64,000 bases of DNA from Mesocentrotus franciscanus (Eukaryota; Echinodermata; Echinoidea; Camarodonta; Strongylocentrotidae), in the NCBI GenBank assembly GCA_037976565.1, contig CP137683.1, positions 9,758,927 to 9,822,926 of the forward strand, written 5' to 3'. Below the pieces are notes generated by a model. The model searched no databases. It worked only from the letters and a program-made list of their open reading frames with translations, and was not told where the DNA came from. A program made the translations under genes and the position numbers. Positions within the stretch are counted from its first letter, which is position 1; every line of letters begins with the position of its first letter. Shown here piece after piece: positions 36,192-49,387 of the stretch.

Positions 36192-38560
36192 CTCGTCATT
36201 TTTTCTCTCCCATTTTTCAATATTTTGAGAGCCAAAAATATACATTTTCGTGTCACCTAGCGTTTTGGAAATGTTTACTGAAGTCAGTGCGTGATGTGTT
36301 TATTTCGGATCTGTTTAGCGGGTCGCTAATTCGTATTAGGGCGGATCGCGTGCGAAAGAAAATTGACACAAAACATGATTTGGGAGGAAGTCTGTTGACA
36401 TAGTATTTCGAGCATGGTCGAAAGAAGTAAATAATTTTCCTTTTTGGCATCAGGTGAACGTCTGACAAGTGTTTGTAGTTGTAGATCATCATGTGTCAAA
36501 TATATCCAACTGCACTCTCTGGAGAGCTGAAACGAGAAATTCTATCTGGTTAAATGGCGGCTAAATACTAGTATTTAGGTGGGTTGGGTGGTAGTATCTT
36601 GGTTTGTACATTCTCTTTTTTTCTTCTTTATACTTATTTTCTTTGTTTTTTTTAAATATTTATATGTTATGATATGTGTTATCTTATGATAAATTGCACA
36701 TGTTATTTTAATTGTGCACGGACCTGCGGAAGAACAGCCTGTGGCTGAAGTTGGTGCTGTGCAAAAATAAAATAAACTGAACTGAACTGAGTAACTATAG
36801 TAACTAACTGTTTACTGCGTTCATGTATTACTCATACGTAAATGATTGTACTTTTGTTTGATTATTATTAATTTCTTACCTTTGCATGTAAAAACAGGAA
36901 GAATTTCCATATAGAGACAATAACATTTTGAACTTTAAGATAATTTTATTTTGGCATAATGATATAACAAGACAGGTGATCACCATATTATGCCATGGCT
37001 CTTCAAATATAAAGTTGTTGAATTTAAAGTCTATCAGCAATGTACAAAACATGACCCGGATTATTCTGTATAACCCTATCGTGACAATCCTGGCCTTCAG
37101 GGTATATCGCTCTCTCTCGGGATGAAATTCCATATAGATATAAAATAGCCTTGGAGGTATAGAGACTCTCCTAATGTCACGAAAGGATTAGTGTCCATAC
37201 TTAAGATGGGTCAAGGTACCTTATGTAAACTTCGTAATCGTTATGAAATTTGTAAACAACAAATTATACCTCTGTTTAAATTTTTTATATCAATCAAGGA
37301 TCATCTTTGGATTTTGAAACGTTTTTAGCTTTAGTAAAGAGTATACAGAAAAATGAATATGTCATAGCTCAAAAAGGGCAAATTATGGAGTCATCTGAGG
37401 AAGTGGTCTCTGTTTCCTTATGATTTATCCTCTACTTTATTGACTTTTTTAATGATACATAGTCATAGACATTCTTTTATATTGAGAAATATACTATGAT
37501 AGCGAATGGAGATTGAAATTATTCAATTATGCCTCTTTCATGCAGCTGTTTTGGCTGGCTCTCCAAGTCTTGATTTGAATTGTGCATTGTTGTTTGTTAA
37601 TTTGGTAGCAAAACAACTAAAAAGAAAAACAAGTGCAATTTGCCGAACAACCCTACTTATGATGTAACCTATACCTCATGAAAGTGGAGAAAATACTCTC
37701 AACTTCACGATTTTTTTTTCGCCTGCAAAATGACGCACAATGCTTTAGGCCCCGAACGAAGAAGCAGACTGAGATTTTTTTTCTTCTTCAGACGATTAAG
37801 GTCCATCGGCCCATAGGACAGAAGGCATGGCCGCTGCTTTACCTTCTCGAATGGGGGTTGGGGATATTGACAAACTTTGCCAACAAACAAGTTAGCTGAT
37901 AATCACCCATCACGAAAAAGAATAGAAATTGAAAAATTAATAAAGAAAGAAATAAAATATCGGGGGGTCTCGGTCAGATTTTCGATGTGTTGCGGACAAG
38001 AATACAAACTGGTCAGCAGATTTGCAAAGTATAACAACAGATTTTTCGCAACTATCAAAGAGGGCCGAGGGGTGAGAGAAAGATGAGGTGGGGGTGGGGA
38101 TAGGGAGATCATTAATTTTGTGACTTCCAGAGTTATCAAACTCCCTATACACCCTTCCCCCTTTTGCGAGGGTCCGAGACCGAAAAGTTCGTGCAAGTTC
38201 TTAACAATTAATATTAATACAGAAGGTCTACCTTGAATCGCCGAGTATATAGACTATTTGCGAAGGCCATTGCGTTCATCAATTCAGTGTGATCATGTCC
38301 ATGTTATAAGGTAAGGTCTTATCGTTTGATATCTAAAACTACGAAACAGCTGTTTACTTCAATCGACAGTCAAAAGCTCTGACAGGGATTACAGAAAGGA
38401 AAGAAAGACAAAGATGACTTCTAGAGGGTCGTGTTCAATATTGACAAACATAATTGGGGCGTCCGAATCTTCCTCAAACCTGGGGGAAGAAGGGGTGTAA
38501 TGTATTTGGCCAGTTCCGCGTGCTTGCAACACGATCGCAAAGACTCTCGAAAAAGCAATC
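36192..38560. other. Intergenic, no gene seen
   Basis: Contains a probable non-LTR tail at 36700-36790. The rest has only short frames on both strands and no recognisable family. Confidence 0.5.
36700..36790 (+). mobile_element. Probable non-LTR retrotransposon 3' end
   Basis: CCTGCGGAAGAACAGCCTGT is followed by an A-rich AAAATAAAATAAAC and a short CTGAA repeat (ACTGAACTGAACTGA). A terminal 5-bp repeat after an A-rich block is typical of LINE ends. No reverse transcriptase sequence precedes it. Confidence 0.45.
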
Positions 38561-38755
38561 TTAAAGCCCCTCTGCACTACTTATAGCTACTTGCGCCCTC
38601 TATATAGCAAACAATGCCTAAGCGGTGACCGTTGGTCCCCATGGTCCCCCTTTTCTTATGTTAATTGATAGCTGATTTGATGAGATAACCACCTGTCAGT
38701 GACCATGCAGGGAGGTCTAATCCCTCCTGGCCAAACTAGTGCAGATAGGCTTTAA
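38561..38755 (+). mobile_element. TTAA-flanked MITE, CACTGCACTA family (copy 2)
   Basis: TTAAAGCCCCTCTGCACTAC to GTGCAGATAGGCTTTAA, with the inner block CTATATAGCAAACAATGCCT shared by copies 1 and 4. Its right TTAA is the left TTAA of the next element. Confidence 0.9.
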
Positions 38756-38954
38756 AGGGCAATTCATCCCTTGTACTAAGTTCATTTATATGAATAAGAT
38801 AAACAGAATAGTGAAAGTGTGAAATAAATCTGATCAATAATAAGAAAGTTATGAATCTTTGAAATATGGGATCACTATTCACTATTCTACTTCTCTGTTT
38901 TTCTGCTTTCCTCCAGATCGAGAAGTTTGCGATCAAGGTTGGATTTCCCTTTAA
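38752..38954 (+). mobile_element. TTAA-flanked MITE, GGGCAATCCAACC family (short copy)
   Basis: TTAAAGGGCAATTCATCCC to GGTTGGATTTCCCTTTAA. It is an internally deleted relative of 9894-10480. It shares its left TTAA with the MITE at 38561. Confidence 0.85.
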
Positions 38955-40974
38955 GTCAATAGCCTTGTGCATTGTGAACATTACAATTACGTAATCCGAA
39001 CATGATTTCTAATTTTCTATGGGATGTACAATTTTGACCAGTAATTGCTATCGTGTTTTGTATTCATGTATCCCTCGGGCCTTCAAACGGGGGTGGTAGC
39101 ATATTCTGGATACGCCATTGATTTGGTTTTTGATGACGACCTGGGTAGTGATTCCATTTACTGTTTGTGGTTACCTTTCTTTTCAGGAAGATAATGCGGC
39201 CCTTGTTTGATTTGATTTCATTTACCAATTATAAAGACATATAAATAACAACATACATGATATCAAGAGAAAATAACATTGGATGGATCGCCCTGCTCAG
39301 CTGTGCCAGTTCTACCGAGGGGTCCAGTTTACAATACAAAACAAACGAGAGAAAATGATATATCACAAATTAAAATTCTTAACATAACTGGTATAATATA
39401 AAAACGACATCGTTTACACAGTTATCATGTCCCCACCCACCCAAGAGCAACACAGCTGTTCTACCGAGGGGTCCAGTTTACACTACAAAACAAACGAGAG
39501 AAAATGATATATCACAAATTAAAATTCTTAACATAATTGGTATAATATAAAAACAACATCGTTTACACAGTATCATGCCCCCACCCACCCAAGAGCAAAA
39601 CCCAGGACCCACACCTACCCTATTATTGATCAATATTGAAATTCTTCTATTTTAAAGGGATATAGTGTTGAACATAGATGGTAAAAACTCTTTAATAATT
39701 ATGTAAATCCCAAAACTTCAGAACGGCTTAAAATCGTGGATATCTTGCTATTTGTCAGCTGAAGTCAGATGATATTACAAATGGAATGAAGAACTTTTGT
39801 CTTTTTTTTAATTGAAAATCCGTTTGCTTAGAAGTTTCATGGCATTCCCGGCGTTATAATGAAACTATTGGCAAACTGTAATAGTATTGCCTCTCATCAA
39901 ATTCACTTTAGTTGGTTCTACATGTACTATATCAAACTTAAGCGAGTTAAATACATGTTTTAAAAAAAACGCCGCCGCAAAATCTTGTGAGTAGGGGGGG
40001 AGAGCCTTAGTATTTTTTTCTTCACTCCTCTTGCTGTTCATTTTCATGTCACATCGTATAGTGAGTGGGTTTTATTTCACCGCGACGGGTTTTTAGTTGG
40101 TAAACCCCAGGAGGTATAGGATTCTATGTCTAAGCTCCTTGGTTAAACCTCGTCGTTTTATAACGAGGCTTAAAAGACATATTTCACATCCCTGGATTAA
40201 ACCCATCTTTGTCCCGAGGTACTTGCTTGATGTGATATTTCCGTTACTGTTTAGAAAGGTTGCATTACCTTTAAACATGCGTTTACTAAAAATAGCATAG
40301 CTAGCTATATAGGTAGCGTTAGAGAAGGGGTGCCCTCCGACTCTCTTTCTTGGTAAGCCTTTTGTTTCATTGAGAAATTCAAAAGGTTGTTTGAGACTGA
40401 GAGTTTTTTTCATTTATAAAAATGAGACTTTGGTAGCATGGGTTATAAAACGTCTTTCATTGACTTATTACTGTCTGTTAATGGTGCATCCATAACTTGG
40501 CCTCAAGAGGGCATTAAAAAACTTATTGGGATTAATATATTTTTTAGTAAGGGGGGCGCTGGTTCGCTTTGCATTAAAAGGAGGGGGGGGGGGACCAAAA
40601 ATGACTTATTTGTGGAAGAAAGATATTACTTTTGAATTAAAAAATAATAATAATATCATGCGTTTCTTGACGTACAGTGATTCCTAATCTTCAAGTGAGG
40701 CTGCATTGTTGTTTCTTGGTCGGAAATCTGTCAGGAGGGAGAAACTGCCCCCATGCCCGCCACCCCCCTCTTCCCCTCCCTCTTGCCCCTCCTTCAGGTT
40801 GTATTTAAATCTACATAATGATGTAGATGGAGCCATGAACGTCAGAACGTGACTGAAGTCCTTACAGATCAATGAGTAATAACCAATTTATTATAGAAAC
40901 GGTGACGTACGTGACTGTGTAGCTTGGGTCCAGCAAGAAGGGGTATGTAGAACCACTGATATCGTGGAGGGGGA
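38955..40974. other. Intergenic, no gene seen
   Basis: Apart from the tandem duplication at 39300-39600 I see short frames on both strands only (for example 40093-40413). G-rich patches lie near 40550-40600 and pyrimidine patches near 40750. Confidence 0.5.
39300..39600. repeat. Tandem duplication, two ~147-bp units
   Basis: AGTTCTACCGAGGGGTCCAG / GCTGTTCTACCGAGGGGTCC starts two nearly identical units that each end CCCCACCCACCCAAGAGCAA. Differences are a few substitutions only, so the duplication is recent. Confidence 0.9.
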
Positions 40975-42663
40975 CCCAGGTCGAAAAACCAGTTGAAACC
41001 AGAAGGCAGCAACTGGTCAACTGGTACCAGTTCAAACCAGTAGTCAACTGGTACCAGTTCAAACCAGTACATTCAATTGGTTTTTAATATGGAAATTGAG
41101 ACAACGCTATCTGAGACCAGTTGACAAACCAGTTGAAAAACCAGTAGATTTACCAGTTGATATTTCCAGTTGATTTACCAGTTGAAAACCAGTAGATTTA
41201 CCAGTTGATATACCAGTTGATATTTCCAGTTGATTTACCAGTTGAGACCAGTAATCAACAGATATTGTGATAATCAATAATCAATATTGGCATCTGGCCA
41301 CCAACAGGACCATAATATATAACTCTTGCAATTACCCCATCAGAGAGATCATTTGAGGTCGATTACAGATAAGTTTTATTCCATTTCAGAAATTTGGAGC
41401 TCGTACATAGATATATACACAATTATACATTTTGTTTCCTGGTTAGTAATTACATGTATCAATATACCTATTTTTACGTCTTAAATTAGATGAAAAACAT
41501 GATCAAACATATATAATATATTTGTCAATGATTGACTAAGAAAATAACAATCACAAAATTGATGTGCATTGTCACATTTGCTTGATAGATCATGATAATT
41601 ATATTTTCTGTGAAAATATGCAAATTAATCATGAATATGCACAAGATACAATGAACTGGTTCTTGAACTGGTAAAGCAACTGGTATTCTACTGGTCAACT
41701 GGTAAATCAACTGGTAATCATCTACTGGTTTTCAACTGGTAAATCAACTGGTATATCATCTAACAGTTTCAACTGGTAAATCAACTGGTAATCACTAATG
41801 GTTTTCAATTGGTAAATCAACTGGTTTTCAACTGGTAATCATCTACTGGTTTTCAACTGGTAAATCAACTGGTAATATCAACTGGTCTCAGATGTCAACT
41901 GGTATTTCTACTGGTTTTCAACTGGTAAATCAACTGGTTATCATCTACTGGTTTTCAGCTGGTAAATCAACTGGTAAATCAACTGGTAATATCAACTGGT
42001 CTCAGATGTCAACTGGTATTTCTACTGGTTTTCAACTGGTAATCAACTGGTTATCATCTACTGGTAAATCAACTGGTAAATCAACTGGTAATATCAACTG
42101 GTATTTCTACTGGTTTTCAACTGGTAAATCAACTGGTAAATCAACTGGTAATATCAACTGGTAATATCAACTGGTAATATCAACTGGTCTCAGATGTCAA
42201 CTGGTATTTCTACTGGTTTTCAACTGGTAATCAACTGGTAAATCTACTGGTAAATCAACTGGTAATATCAACTGGTGTCAGTTGTCAACTGGTATTTCTA
42301 CTGGTTTTCAACTGGTAAATCAACTGGTAATCATCAACTGGTAAATCAACTGGTAATCATCAACTGGTAAATCAACTGGTAATCATCAACTGGTAAATCA
42401 ACTGGTAATCATCAACTGGTAAATCAACTGGTAAATCAACTGGTAATATCAACTGGTATTTCTACTGGTTTTCAACTGGTAAATCAACTGGTAAATCAAC
42501 TGGTAATATCAACTGGTCTCAGATGTCAACTGGTATTTCTACTGGTTTCCAAATTGTATCAACTGGTACCAGTTGAGACCAGTTGAGACCAGTTCAAACC
42601 AGTAGATACCAGTTGGAAATCCTTACTGGTTTCAACTGGTATCAACTGGAATTTCGACCTGGG
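40975..42663. mobile_element. Foldback element built of ACTGGT repeats
   Basis: The ends CCCAGGTCGAAA (40975-40986) and TTTCGACCTGGG (42652-42663) are perfectly inverted. The left arm (to about 41260) is made of ACCAGT units (TTACCAGTTGATATACCAGT). The right arm (about 41652-42565) is made of the complement (AATCAACTGGTAATATCAAC, TTTCTACTGGTTTTCAACTG) in 12-13-base units with higher-order blocks. A short ACCAGT flip lies at 42566-42615. A unique AT-rich core of about 390 bases separates the arms. No transposase. Architecture resembles the foldback transposons known from sea urchins (TU family). Confidence 0.85.
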
Positions 42664-42737
42664 GAGCTGGGGCACTGAAAATTAAATGCGTGAGAACAAA
42701 GCTGTGATGTGGAAGGGTATCGTATAGTCTCCTCTTA

Positions 42738-42819
42738 CGTCGCCTCTTCCATATCCCTTTCTTCCGTCTCTCCTTTTCCCTCTCCCATGCTTGCCTCTCT
42801 CCCTCCCCTCTCTCTCATC

Positions 42820-42857
<38 letters not shown>

Positions 42858-42903
42858 TCTCTCACGCCCAACCCTCCCCTCCCCCTCTCTCTCCCTTTCT
42901 TTG
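42738..42903. repeat. CT-rich simple repeat
   Basis: Pyrimidine tract with a pure CT run at about 42825-42852. Confidence 0.9.
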
Positions 42904-43162
42904 TCATTCGACCGATGTGTAACACATAACGCTTTCTAGCCCATTGTGGAACGTTTTCATGCTATAAAGGACTATTCTTATCTGAGATTTAAGCATTAAT
43001 AATATCTCATGACTGAATGTCTACATAAAACAAAGCATAGCATGCCCTCATATAGGCTTTCGGGCACTATTTTGTCGGGCCGGGGGAGGGGCCTGACATC
43101 TGTTGCCAGCTTCTATGTAAACTTCATAGTGACAATACAATATCAGCATAAATTACTACACG

Positions 43163-43453
43163 GCACTAATATCCTTTGGCAAGATATTAACCTGCACTTG
43201 CTACTCTCCACCCAGGTGTTAAATGGGTACCCGGTAGGATGCGACCGTCATTGTTAGTCAAACAGTTTTTGAGCGTCAAGTAGCGCCTGGCTAGAATACT
43301 CCCCAGGGAGTGGAGATTGTGCACACAGTGTGTGCGGGCAAGCATTGAATCCAATGACCGGGGTAATAGCATAATTATCTGTAAAGCGCTTAGAGACATC
43401 GTAGATGTATTAAGCGCTATATAAAAGCGGAATATTATTATTATTATTATTAT
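43163..43453 (+). mobile_element. SINE, 5'-truncated, with ATT tail
   Basis: CCTTTGGCAAGATATTAACC and GGGTACCCGGTAGGATGCG match the body of 28379-28676. GTAAAGCGCTTAGAGACATC and AAGCGCTATATAAAAGCGG precede an ATT repeat. No B-box head is visible upstream. Confidence 0.75.
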
Positions 43454-44197
43454 AAGTTATTGAAAAACAAATATAGACAATATACAAGCTCACTGCATTT
43501 TGTTTGGTTAACCAAATATGAGTAATTTCAAAGTTTTAGGGGGATGCAGCCCCTAACCCCTCCCCGGCCTCCTGCCATCATGACTGCCTTACATTTTGTT
43601 GTAATTAATCCCGATGAACTAAAATTTCTAGGTTACTAAAGGTGAAAGCTTTCACAGGATATCTTCGATTTTTTTTCTTCCTTTTCGGATATTTTCTTTT
43701 TTCTTTCTTAACCGGTGTACGTTTCTGGCTCAGTGCTCGACATCTGCGCCCCTAGGCAATCACGCGACATTGACTATTATCATCATCATCGAGCTAGAGA
43801 GAGCGTGGTGCATGACGTCACAATTCTTTCAGGTTTTCTATCGCCCGTGTTTCTTTTTTCACTTTTGTTAGTTGTTACTTACTTCCTTATTCGCCATCCC
43901 TAACGCACCTCGGAGCGATGAAACTGAAACCCTGCAAATGGTTACAAACTTGAAACGCCTTCGGAAATAAAATAGGCGGGAATATTTGCCAGAGGGCATT
44001 TAGAAGAAATAGAAAATAAGATGAAAGAGAGAGAGAGAGTAAAAGAGAGAGAGAGAGAGAGAAAGAATGAACACAAATATATTCAAAAATAATATGCACA
44101 CGTTCCGCCGCGGTGGTTATAATATGCATTGTGAAAATGCAGAAGGTCTCAATTTTAAAGCGGTTGTCAGAAATCAAATAAAGAAAGTAAACTGTTA

Positions 44198-44266
<69 letters not shown>
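44198..44266. repeat. TA dinucleotide repeat
   Basis: About 69 bases of uninterrupted TA repeats, self-complementary and likely to be length-variable. Confidence 0.98.
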
Positions 44267-44269
<3 letters not shown>

Positions 44270-45647
44270 CATTTTTGCGAGTGCCTTATTGAATATGCAC
44301 TGAGTGCAGTGCATATCTAGTTGTCTACAGGGGCCAAGATCCTTGTAAGTTGTACCTCATCTACATGTATAGCATCCATCCTACAATGTATATTGTTTTG
44401 TTTGTTTACATTTAAAAAATGATATTCATTCATCAGTGTTTATATGCAGTTAATTTGTGTTCATCTTCTGTTTGAAGCGAGAAGGACATTAGCGCAATTT
44501 AAAATAAATGACTCCAAACAGAAAGTAATATCCTCTGCGTTTTTTAACGAAGTGGAAATACTAATAAATAAACAAACAAATAATTGAATCAAGAAACAAG
44601 ATTGTCAGAGAGTCGATCTCGATGAGCGTCGAGTGATTAATAGTGTGTCTGGTTTCAATCCTCACTTTGTGTGTCATTAGAGAGATTTATTCCTATGACT
44701 TGGTTTTCCGCAGCGCCATCAATTTTTATTGCTCATTCCAAGTTAGTCATGGTATCCGCAATGATACCCAATTATTTGAGTTCCTACAAATTCTCCGACT
44801 GCTCGTAATTTCCTCGTGCTGTTGCATGTCATGCCATGTCACTTTCAAAGAAGTTATTTTTGTAAAAGGAATTCATATCAAAAATGTCTAAGTCAATTAT
44901 GACTATGTTTTATCAACCAGAAGAGAGAAATAGAGGAAGAAATATGATGTGTCTTGCTCAGGACTCGACCCTTTATCGACAACCCCCCCTCCCCAATCAG
45001 TTGTTGTTGTTTTAGTTTGAGGCGTGTATCATTTAATTATGAATATTGGCGCCAATATTCGGTGAATTAGATTGTTAAGTCTCGGTTTAATTTCGTTGTA
45101 AATTTGTTCTCTTCGTGCGTTCTTAGATTCTTCCCATTCCCAATTCCTAATCTCAAATCTCAAATAATGATAATTGAATGCGATTTCATTCAATCTGATA
45201 TTTCTCCCTTTCTTCTTCCTCTCTCTCTCTCTCTCTCCACGTTCCGCTGGTTGAGATTCTTTGTTCAATCTAGCTTTGGGTTGAACAAAAAAAAAAAAAA
45301 AAAAAAAAAAATAGAGAATAGTGTTCCATGCTGTGTCCACCTCTCATTTACTAAGCAGGGCATGTATTTCAGTTCACTCGATTTCCAAATCATTTCCACC
45401 TTTTATTTTGCTGTTATTCATAACCCTCACATTTACTCCCATGCTCTAATTGGTTTCCTTACCCCCCACCCCCTCTCTCTCTCTCTCACACGCATCCCCT
45501 CTTTCCTTATCTCTCTATCACTCTCTTGAATATCAATGCTATTTCTTCTTCTGCCTTATGCCCTGTCTCCGTCCCACCCACTTCTCTCTCTCTCTCTCTC
45601 TCTCTCAATCTCCATCATTTTATTCCTTATCACAGAGCCTTTGCACG

Positions 45648-46182
45648 TTAAAGGTACTATGTCACATTTGCAGGCCCAAAAAATGAAAAGGTTAAATTCC
45701 AACGGCATTTGAAAGACAATACTAATTTAGAACTTCCCTAAAAAAAGGGGCTTGAAAATGTCTTTAAGTGGGAAAATAACGAATATTAGTTGTCGAATCG
45801 ACTTAGGAGCTATAGAGCCAGTAAGTAATAGTCTGATTTTTCAGACCATTGTACCGAATGGTCGTACGTTTTATGCTGCGCAAAGATTCAATCAGTTTAA
45901 TTTTGGCCATTACAAGAGGTGGGTTATTGATGTAGACAAATGCTCATGTACCCTTTACAGCTCATTTTATGTATGTTATTACCAAAGATGAAAAAGCCAG
46001 TCAGTCACTCAATAGTGTCTGACAGTGAAGTCTAGCAAGTAAACAGGTTTCCTTGCATAATTTGAATATTAGGACACTGCTAACGTTTAAATTTCACAGA
46101 TAGGACATACATGACATATTTTTAATTCCTGCAAAGTTCTACAGAATTTGATGTTGGCTGCAAAAGGGACATAGTATCTTTA
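45648..46182. mobile_element. TTAA-flanked element, GGTACTATGTCAC ends
   Basis: TTAAAGGTACTATGTCACAT and its inverse at 46162-46182 form a terminal repeat of about 26 bases with a few mismatches. A 47-base inner block (from 45689, GGTTAAATTCCAACGGCATT) recurs at 12647-12694. The small frame at 45752-45991 has no recognisable domain. Confidence 0.85.
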
Positions 46183-49100
46183 AACAAAACACACACATAT
46201 ACAGCACAATAATACAGGTTAAATGCAGTATAAAGACATTACAAACAATGATTGCATTATAAATATTACACCAATTGCTGATAATCATTTATTAGGAAAT
46301 ATATACAGCTGGATATTTACACACACATTCCTTCTTTATCCAATAAATCTAAAGCTTACCAGCAATATGCAAAATAAAATAAAAGGCAGTACAAAAATGA
46401 GCAATTATGTGATATTTCCTATTTTCCTACTATATATTAAGAATGCATACTCAGACAATGAAAAATAGAGAAAAAACAAAGGAATAAAAAAATGAATACC
46501 CTTGTCACAGCATTTTAGGCACATAACTCTTTGATACACACAAATTTCACAACACAAAAAGTTTTTTTTACAGTATTTCTGTTTCCTACACTCAACTGAC
46601 AAAAAAGTTACCAGCTAACAAAATGTAGCTTTTCTTAAAACTGTCACGACAAGCATATCAATATTGTTTGATGAGTACAGGTTGCATGTAACCATGCATT
46701 TGTTTTCCTTCTTCATGCATATTCATGATATTGTGTTATGATTAATATTTATTGACTATTTTTTCAATCCAAATAATATTCTTGATAGCTTTAATCCAGT
46801 CACAGTGTCATAGGAATATAGGATATCATAGGAATCCGAGAGTAATACTTTACCCTTTAATTATTAAGCTTATCGGATGGCCACAGATCTATTATATAAT
46901 TCATCTTTAACTTTAAATTTAAGTGGTGGAAAATTTTCTTGTAAGCCACTATGAAATAATCATTCTGATAATTGTGTAATATTTGATAGGAAACCAAATA
47001 TTACAGCAGTTTGAAGAGATGTACAATGTGTACATATCTCTGTAATGTTTCACTACATGGTTTCCAATAAGACGAGGTCATATTTTTATTACATCGCTGG
47101 TTTTGTGAAACCAGTGTTTACACAATAGCATACATGTACATGAGGATTCCTATTTTCCATAACACAATCAACACTTCAAAAACAAATTTCAGACAATCTC
47201 AAAACGCACTTCACTTCAATAAGTCAATGTTAAGCTTCTTAATAGTCAACGTGAATTTCAAACTGGTCAGGATCTTCAAGCACATGGCAGTATTAATACA
47301 TGAAATGATATGGCACACACAATCGAACACAACCAATCACATAATCACTTCATTATGAATACAAAACATTATCTTTCTTCAGAATAGAACCCTGTGCTTC
47401 ACAAGAAATAGGACACAATGGTCAACATTGTTCATTTCATCATCATCATCATTAGAATGTATTGTACATCAATAGCTTAATCAAGACTCTTATGGAGCAT
47501 CTGGGTATTGGTATTCTAAATTCTTTTTGATTTTTTAGATGAGCATGATACATTGCGACAATGCATACTACTTCTTGACTAATTTCAAGAATCTCTTAGA
47601 TTTTATAATCAAAATTACGAATAAAGATGTCAGAAACATTTTTTAACATCTATTACTGGAAAATGTTTTTAAAAAAAGATTAGAACTCACGCCCCCAAAA
47701 AAATCTTACATTCATTACTAAACCTATGAAACCAAGTCACTAACAGACAATCCAACCTCTACTTAATGGCAAATGTTAACAGATAAGAAGCACATCCCCC
47801 CTTTCAAGAAAGTTAACAATGATGTACCCAAAGCCTGTCCTATTTTGGCAGGCAAAGCCCCCAGGCTTCTTTCCCTAAAGGACAGAGGACATTATTGCTC
47901 TTCTATTATCACATTACAGAGAACACTGCAATCAAAACAAGACTTGGCAGTGATACTCATAGGCCTGTTCAGACTGGAGGAAAGTTATAGGAAAAACGTA
48001 CAAAGAAACGTCATAATTAAACAAATTCATTGTATAGCAGAAGGGGCATAGACACATGGAAAACCGCATCATATAAACAAAACGTAAAGTGAAAAAGTGT
48101 AAAGGTAAGCCACGTTTTCAAGCAGTCAGTTGACAAGACAGCTGGCCAATCGTCAAAGGGCACTCTACATGAGCCCCAGACAGTTAGAGCGTTTTTGTAT
48201 GATATGACGTTCACAGTAGAAGGGGACCCCAATTCTGTATTTTCTTACAAAATGATGCTCAGACATGTGTTCTGCTATACAATATTTCCTCATACAACGA
48301 TCAGGCTAGAAACAAAAATATCAATCACCTATCGCATACCAGTACAGTTTTATGTATAGCGATACAATGAAACTTTGTAAGTCTGAACGATGTGCAATGT
48401 TAGGGTGCCTGATAGCAAATTTACTGCACGTCTGAATGCACATTGGAGCTGGGAATAGCATAGTATGACGTCTGTAGCACTCGGCCTTCTGATTGCGGAG
48501 GGTGTATTTATAGAAGAACCTCCATTCCACCATGTGATAACCATCAATTTTAATAGCTAAGCTTTCCAGATATGTGATTTTGTGTAAACATTTGACATTG
48601 AGTGCTCCTCTCGATTATCTTATCACTCTGCCTCTTGTGTGTTGTAATTCTACCCATCAATTTTATTCAATGCTCTCTCAGCATTCAAGATGTACATTAC
48701 TGAATCGCATAACTTGAAAAATCTAATACATTTGTGAGAACCCCCCCCCCGTCATTTATCCCGCTCTATTAATTTGTATGACAATCACAATAATACAATA
48801 GGATCAATCAACAAATCTCATTCATTTGTGAGAAGAAAAACCCCCAGTCATTTATTTGCTCTATTATTTTTTTATGACAATCACTATAATGCCAAATAAA
48901 AGAAAAAAGGCAGCAACAGAGGGAAGTAGACACAATGCACTTTCCATTATTTGATTTTCATTCTTATTTTGGTCAGCCCTTCTTCCTAAACAGAACGAAA
49001 TCTTGATTTCTTACTTTAGTTTGCAATCAAATGGTTATGAATTAAAGGGTAGTGTACTAGGCAGAATACCAGTTTAATATTCATTTTTATACCGATACCA

Positions 49101-49387
49101 CAGAAAATAGAATTTACCCTCTTTATTGGATTAAAAAAAAGTAAGCACATTATAATCCAGAGTGAAACAATGCCAGAAACAGGGGTGATAATTAACTGAC
49201 TGTTACATTATCTCTTATTCTATTATGGAAAAGCTACTACATGTACATTATTACAGGATTAAGGATGGATGGAATTGACATATGGATGAGCAGAAATTGT
49301 GTTTAAGAATGTCAAACCACATAGCATAGACTGATGATGATGAATAGAATTTCCATTAAGAGAGGCACATTTTCATCTGACATAATG

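Larger units (their letters stand above)
42664..45647. other. Intergenic, no gene seen
   Basis: Contains a CT repeat (42738-42903), a SINE 3' part (43163), GA repeats (44020-44066), a long TA tract (44198) and CT tracts (45220-45236, 45474-45605). A small palindrome ATATGCACT...AGTGCATAT sits at 44293-44316. Confidence 0.55.

Noticed and set aside
41892..42164. 90-residue frame of STGKSTGNINW repeats
   Set aside because: It is a translation of the ACTGGT arm of the foldback element.
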